Shown one piece after another: positions 61,633 to 64,000 of a stretch of 64,000 nucleotides of DNA. The position numbers were made by a program, and so were the translations under genes. The stretch is taken from NCBI GenBank assembly GCA_016188575.1, contig JACPHN010000018.1, positions 35,243-99,242 of the forward strand, given 5' to 3'. The notes under the pieces are model-generated. The model saw only the letters and a list, made by a program, of their open reading frames with translations. It made no database searches and had not been told where the DNA came from. Source of the DNA: Candidatus Schekmanbacteria bacterium. Lineage in GTDB: Bacteria > CSSED10-310 > JACPHN01. Each line of letters starts with the position of its first letter. The first letter of the stretch is position 1.

Positions 61633-63235
61633 GCTGCCGGGCCCACGATCCGGCGGCCAGAGTGGGCGGGGACGACTTCTCAGTCTGGTCGCGGTAGCGG
61701 CAACCGCCGGAGTCGTGCTGTCCAGCGTTGCGACGCTGGCATCAGAGGTGGCGCCGCCTCCGCCTCTGGCGTTCGGCATCAATGCGCACGTCCCGGACCA
61801 CGTCAAGGCGCTCGATCAGGCCGCGTTCCTGGGTGTTGACTACGTCCGCGTGGAGCTGCCGTGGTTCGAAATCGAGCGCGTGCAGGACCGGTACGAGCTC
61901 GCGCGAACGCGCGCCGCCTTTGCGCTGGCCGCAGGCTACGGCGTGAAGATTCTCGCGCTGCTCTCCAAGACCCCGCAGTGGATCAGCGCCGCCGACGGCG
62001 TGGACCTGCCCAAGGACCGTGCCCATGCCTACCCTTTGCCGCACCACGTCGGCGAATGGCGCCAGTTTGTAAGCGACATGGTGCGCTGGTCGGAAAGCGA
62101 GTTCCCGGGGCTGGTCATCGGCTGGGAGCTGTGGAATGAGCCGCACTCACGGACTTTTTGGACCGGTAGCGCCGCGGATTACCGGGACCGGATCCTCATC
62201 CCCGGATACGACGCGGTCAAGGTGGTCGATCCCGGCGCGCTCGTGCTCGGCCTGGGGGGATACGGCTACCGCGTGCAAGCGGAATGCTCGCCGGCGCTGC
62301 CGTGCGGCGGTCCGTGGGAGGGCGGCGGCGAGCTCGACGATGTGCTGCGTGGCGCCGGGGCGGCCCACCTCGACGCGCTCAGCCTGCATTACTACTATGA
62401 GGATCGCGGCGGCGACAACCCCGCCGAGGATATGCGCCGCTATCTGGAGAACCTGGCACGGTGGCTGCGGGCGCGCGAGCTGGGGGCGAAAGCGGTATGG
62501 CTTACCGAAACCGGGGCGAGCTCCTATCTCGTCGGCACCCAGGGCCAGGCGGAGCGGCTCGCGTCCTTCATGGAGGACGTCTTTCTGTCACCCGATAACC
62601 AGGCGTTCGGCGGATCGCGTTATCGGCTGGACTCGGTCGCGTACTACGACCTGTCGGAAAACACTCATGGAGCCGCCGAGCCGAATCCGATCTACCGCCA
62701 TCACGGACTGTTCTTGGATCCCGAGCACGACCTGCGCCCGTGTCGTCTGGCTCCGAAGCCGGCGGCAAACGCGCTGGCCGAGATCATCAACGCGGCGCGG
62801 GGCCGATACGCTGCGCGCCTGCGCCTGGATACCGGTGGCGAGCCGGCCACGGGCGCCGGGACCGCGGTCGTCGTGGCCACCAACACGGGCACCGAAGCCT
62901 GGCGCGCCTCCAGCGCCGGGGAGGTCGTGGAGGTGGCGATCCGCAACGCCACCGCATGCACCCTCGGGCCGCGCGGCTGCGAGCTGCTGCCCGGCGCGAT
63001 CGCGCTGGTGCAGCGCGCGATCATCGCGACCACCGTCGCGCCGGGAGAGAGCGTCGCGCTGCCCGTCGAGCTCGCGGCGCCGCCCGAAACAGCGGCGGGC
63101 CCGCGTCGTCACGTCGTCGAGCTGCAGCTCGGGCGCCACGAGCCGCAGGTACCGGACGTGTGCACCGCCGCCGGTGCCACTTCCGGGGTGCTTTGGTTCG
63201 GCGAGCGCCTGACGCTTTTCCTGTCCGCCCCCTGA
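61568..63235 (+). CDS. exported clan GH-A glycoside hydrolase-like protein
   Basis: A 555-aa TIM-barrel protein with an N-terminal hydrophobic segment (about 40-60, LLSLVAVAATAGVVLSSVA). GWELWNEPHS near residue 186 carries the acid/base Glu and WLTETGASS near 313 the nucleophile Glu, the pattern of clan GH-A families such as GH39 or GH5. The barrel ends near 400; a C-terminal beta domain (about 430-550) follows. Start choice is uncertain because no strong site is visible; GTG at 61568 overlaps the lipoprotein gene. Substrate is unknown. Confidence 0.78.
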   Translation: MGDSLPISARRCPRRPTPRNRKLPGPRSGGQSGRGRLLSLVAVAATAGVVLSSVATLASEVAPPPPLAFGINAHVPDHVKALDQAAFLGVDYVRVELPWFEIERVQDRYELARTRAAFALAAGYGVKILALLSKTPQWISAADGVDLPKDRAHAYPLPHHVGEWRQFVSDMVRWSESEFPGLVIGWELWNEPHSRTFWTGSAADYRDRILIPGYDAVKVVDPGALVLGLGGYGYRVQAECSPALPCGGPWEGGGELDDVLRGAGAAHLDALSLHYYYEDRGGDNPAEDMRRYLENLARWLRARELGAKAVWLTETGASSYLVGTQGQAERLASFMEDVFLSPDNQAFGGSRYRLDSVAYYDLSENTHGAAEPNPIYRHHGLFLDPEHDLRPCRLAPKPAANALAEIINAARGRYAARLRLDTGGEPATGAGTAVVVATNTGTEAWRASSAGEVVEVAIRNATACTLGPRGCELLPGAIALVQRAIIATTVAPGESVALPVELAAPPETAAGPRRHVVELQLGRHEPQVPDVCTAAGATSGVLWFGERLTLFLSAP

Positions 63236-63458
63236 ACGCGGGTGCAAGCCTGATGCACCGCCCGTTCGGCCCCGACGCCACAGCGCCCCCTTCCATGCCT
63301 CGCCGTGCTTGCGGGGGGGGGGCGAGGCCTCCCGCGGGCCCGCAACGGCGTCCCAAACCTCGGCTCTGCGCGCTGCCGATCCGCGGTTTGCGGCTTCCGG
63401 CTTGCCTGCGGTATGATCTTCTCGCCGGTGCCACCGCGCGACGCACCCCACGGGATCC

Positions 63459-64000
63459 ATGGCGATGGTTGAGAAAGGAGAGGCACGCGTCGATCCGACG
63501 ATCGACCTCATTTTCAAGGCGCTCTTCGGCCAGGAGCGGAACAAGGACCTGCTGATCAGCTTGCTCACCGGGGTCCTGCACCTCGGCCCCGCGGAGCGGC
63601 CGGCGGCCGTCGAGATCCTCAACCCGTTTTCGGCGCTCCAGGTCGTGGGCGACAAGCAATCGGTGCTGGACGCACGCGTGACCGATCAGGCGGGGCGGCG
63701 CTACGACGTGGAGATGATGTGCTACGCGCACCCCGCGCTCGCCGAGCGCATCGTCTATTGCGCCTGCCGGATGGTGCGCGAGCAGCTCGGCGAGAGCGAC
63801 CCATACACGCGCCTGCGGCCGGTGATCGTGTTGGTGTTTACGACGTTTCCGCTGGTGCAGGCGGGGCCGCGCTACCACACTACTTTTCGCCTGCGCGACG
63901 CCGAAAGCGCAGCGGTGCTGTCGCCGCTCATGCGCATCGACATCGTCGAGCTGCCGAAATACGACAAGCCGGCCGGGGCGGCGGCGAGCCTCGAGGAGAT
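63459..64000 (+). CDS. Rpn-family PD-(D/E)XK nuclease / putative transposase (partial, 5' part)
   Basis: The first 180 codons of a PDDEXK_2/Rpn-type protein. DPTIDLIFKALFGQERNKDLL is the typical N-terminus of these recombination-promoting nucleases and related transposase-like proteins. The nuclease core follows as VLDARVTDQAGRRYDVEMM, matching the family pattern D-x-(R/K)-V-x-D...Y-x-(I/V)-E-(M/I), with Asp and Glu as metal ligands. LVFTTFPLVQAG comes later. The gene runs off the window. Start could be ATG at 63459 or 63465. The upstream gap (63236-63458) holds a G-rich palindrome near 63308-63330. Confidence 0.82.
   Translation, partial: MAMVEKGEARVDPTIDLIFKALFGQERNKDLLISLLTGVLHLGPAERPAAVEILNPFSALQVVGDKQSVLDARVTDQAGRRYDVEMMCYAHPALAERIVYCACRMVREQLGESDPYTRLRPVIVLVFTTFPLVQAGPRYHTTFRLRDAESAAVLSPLMRIDIVELPKYDKPAGAAASLEE

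Overview
The window is high-GC, densely coded chromosomal DNA. It holds no rRNA, tRNA or CRISPR array that I can see. The gene content points to an environmental deltaproteobacterial-type lineage, Myxococcota or a close relative: multidomain Ser/Thr kinases joined to AAA ATPases and TPRs, DUF4388 proteins, an Rnf complex, an NrfD-type quinone module with multihaem cytochrome c, and MaoC/SDR lipid genes. The lineage is inferred from gene content; no marker gene is present.

Layout. 0-2 kb: the end of an unknown gene, an unknown 511-aa protein and a relic of a diacylglycerol-kinase-like gene. 2-9 kb: leucyl aminopeptidase, an SDR reductase, then a minus-strand run (secreted protein, alpha/beta hydrolase, hotdog thioesterase, DUF423 protein, threonine synthase). 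9.1-19.1 kb: a tightly coupled rnf operon in the order B, giant PFOR-like protein, C, D, G, E, A and a small Cys-rich membrane protein. 19-26.5 kb: exported proteins, a DUF6448 protein, two MaoC-like hydratase genes, a lipoprotein, an RNase HII-like protein and a BNR-repeat protein. 26.6-29 kb: a GspE/PilB ATPase. 29.3-33.5 kb: a minus-strand respiratory module (small repeat protein, tetrahaem cytochrome c, four-cluster ferredoxin, NrfD) and a monohaem cytochrome c. 34-50.8 kb: a signalling island of four large kinases, one of them a 2280-aa fusion, with a CopD-like protein and a kinase remnant. 50.8-60.8 kb: TatA, two unknown envelope proteins, a YugP-like protease, an ExbB/TolQ-ExbD/TolR pair, a DUF4388/J-domain protein, an ABC ATPase and a small helical protein. 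61-64 kb: an auxiliary lipoprotein, a clan GH-A glycosidase and the start of an Rpn-type PD-(D/E)XK nuclease.

The most unusual item is the 1444-aa pyruvate:ferredoxin-oxidoreductase-like protein between rnfB and rnfC. It keeps the PFOR domain order and two ferredoxin-type clusters, but the thiamine-diphosphate and substrate motifs are gone. This suggests an Rnf-bound electron-transfer or docking subunit rather than an enzyme. Other notable items are the small protein with about five copies of a leucine/SexLPxDP-type repeat upstream of the NrfD module, the cyclase-like/AAA/TPR/kinase/AAA/TPR fusion, a roughly 164-bp inverted-repeat element, and a GC-rich palindromic repeat family with one copy inside a coding region.
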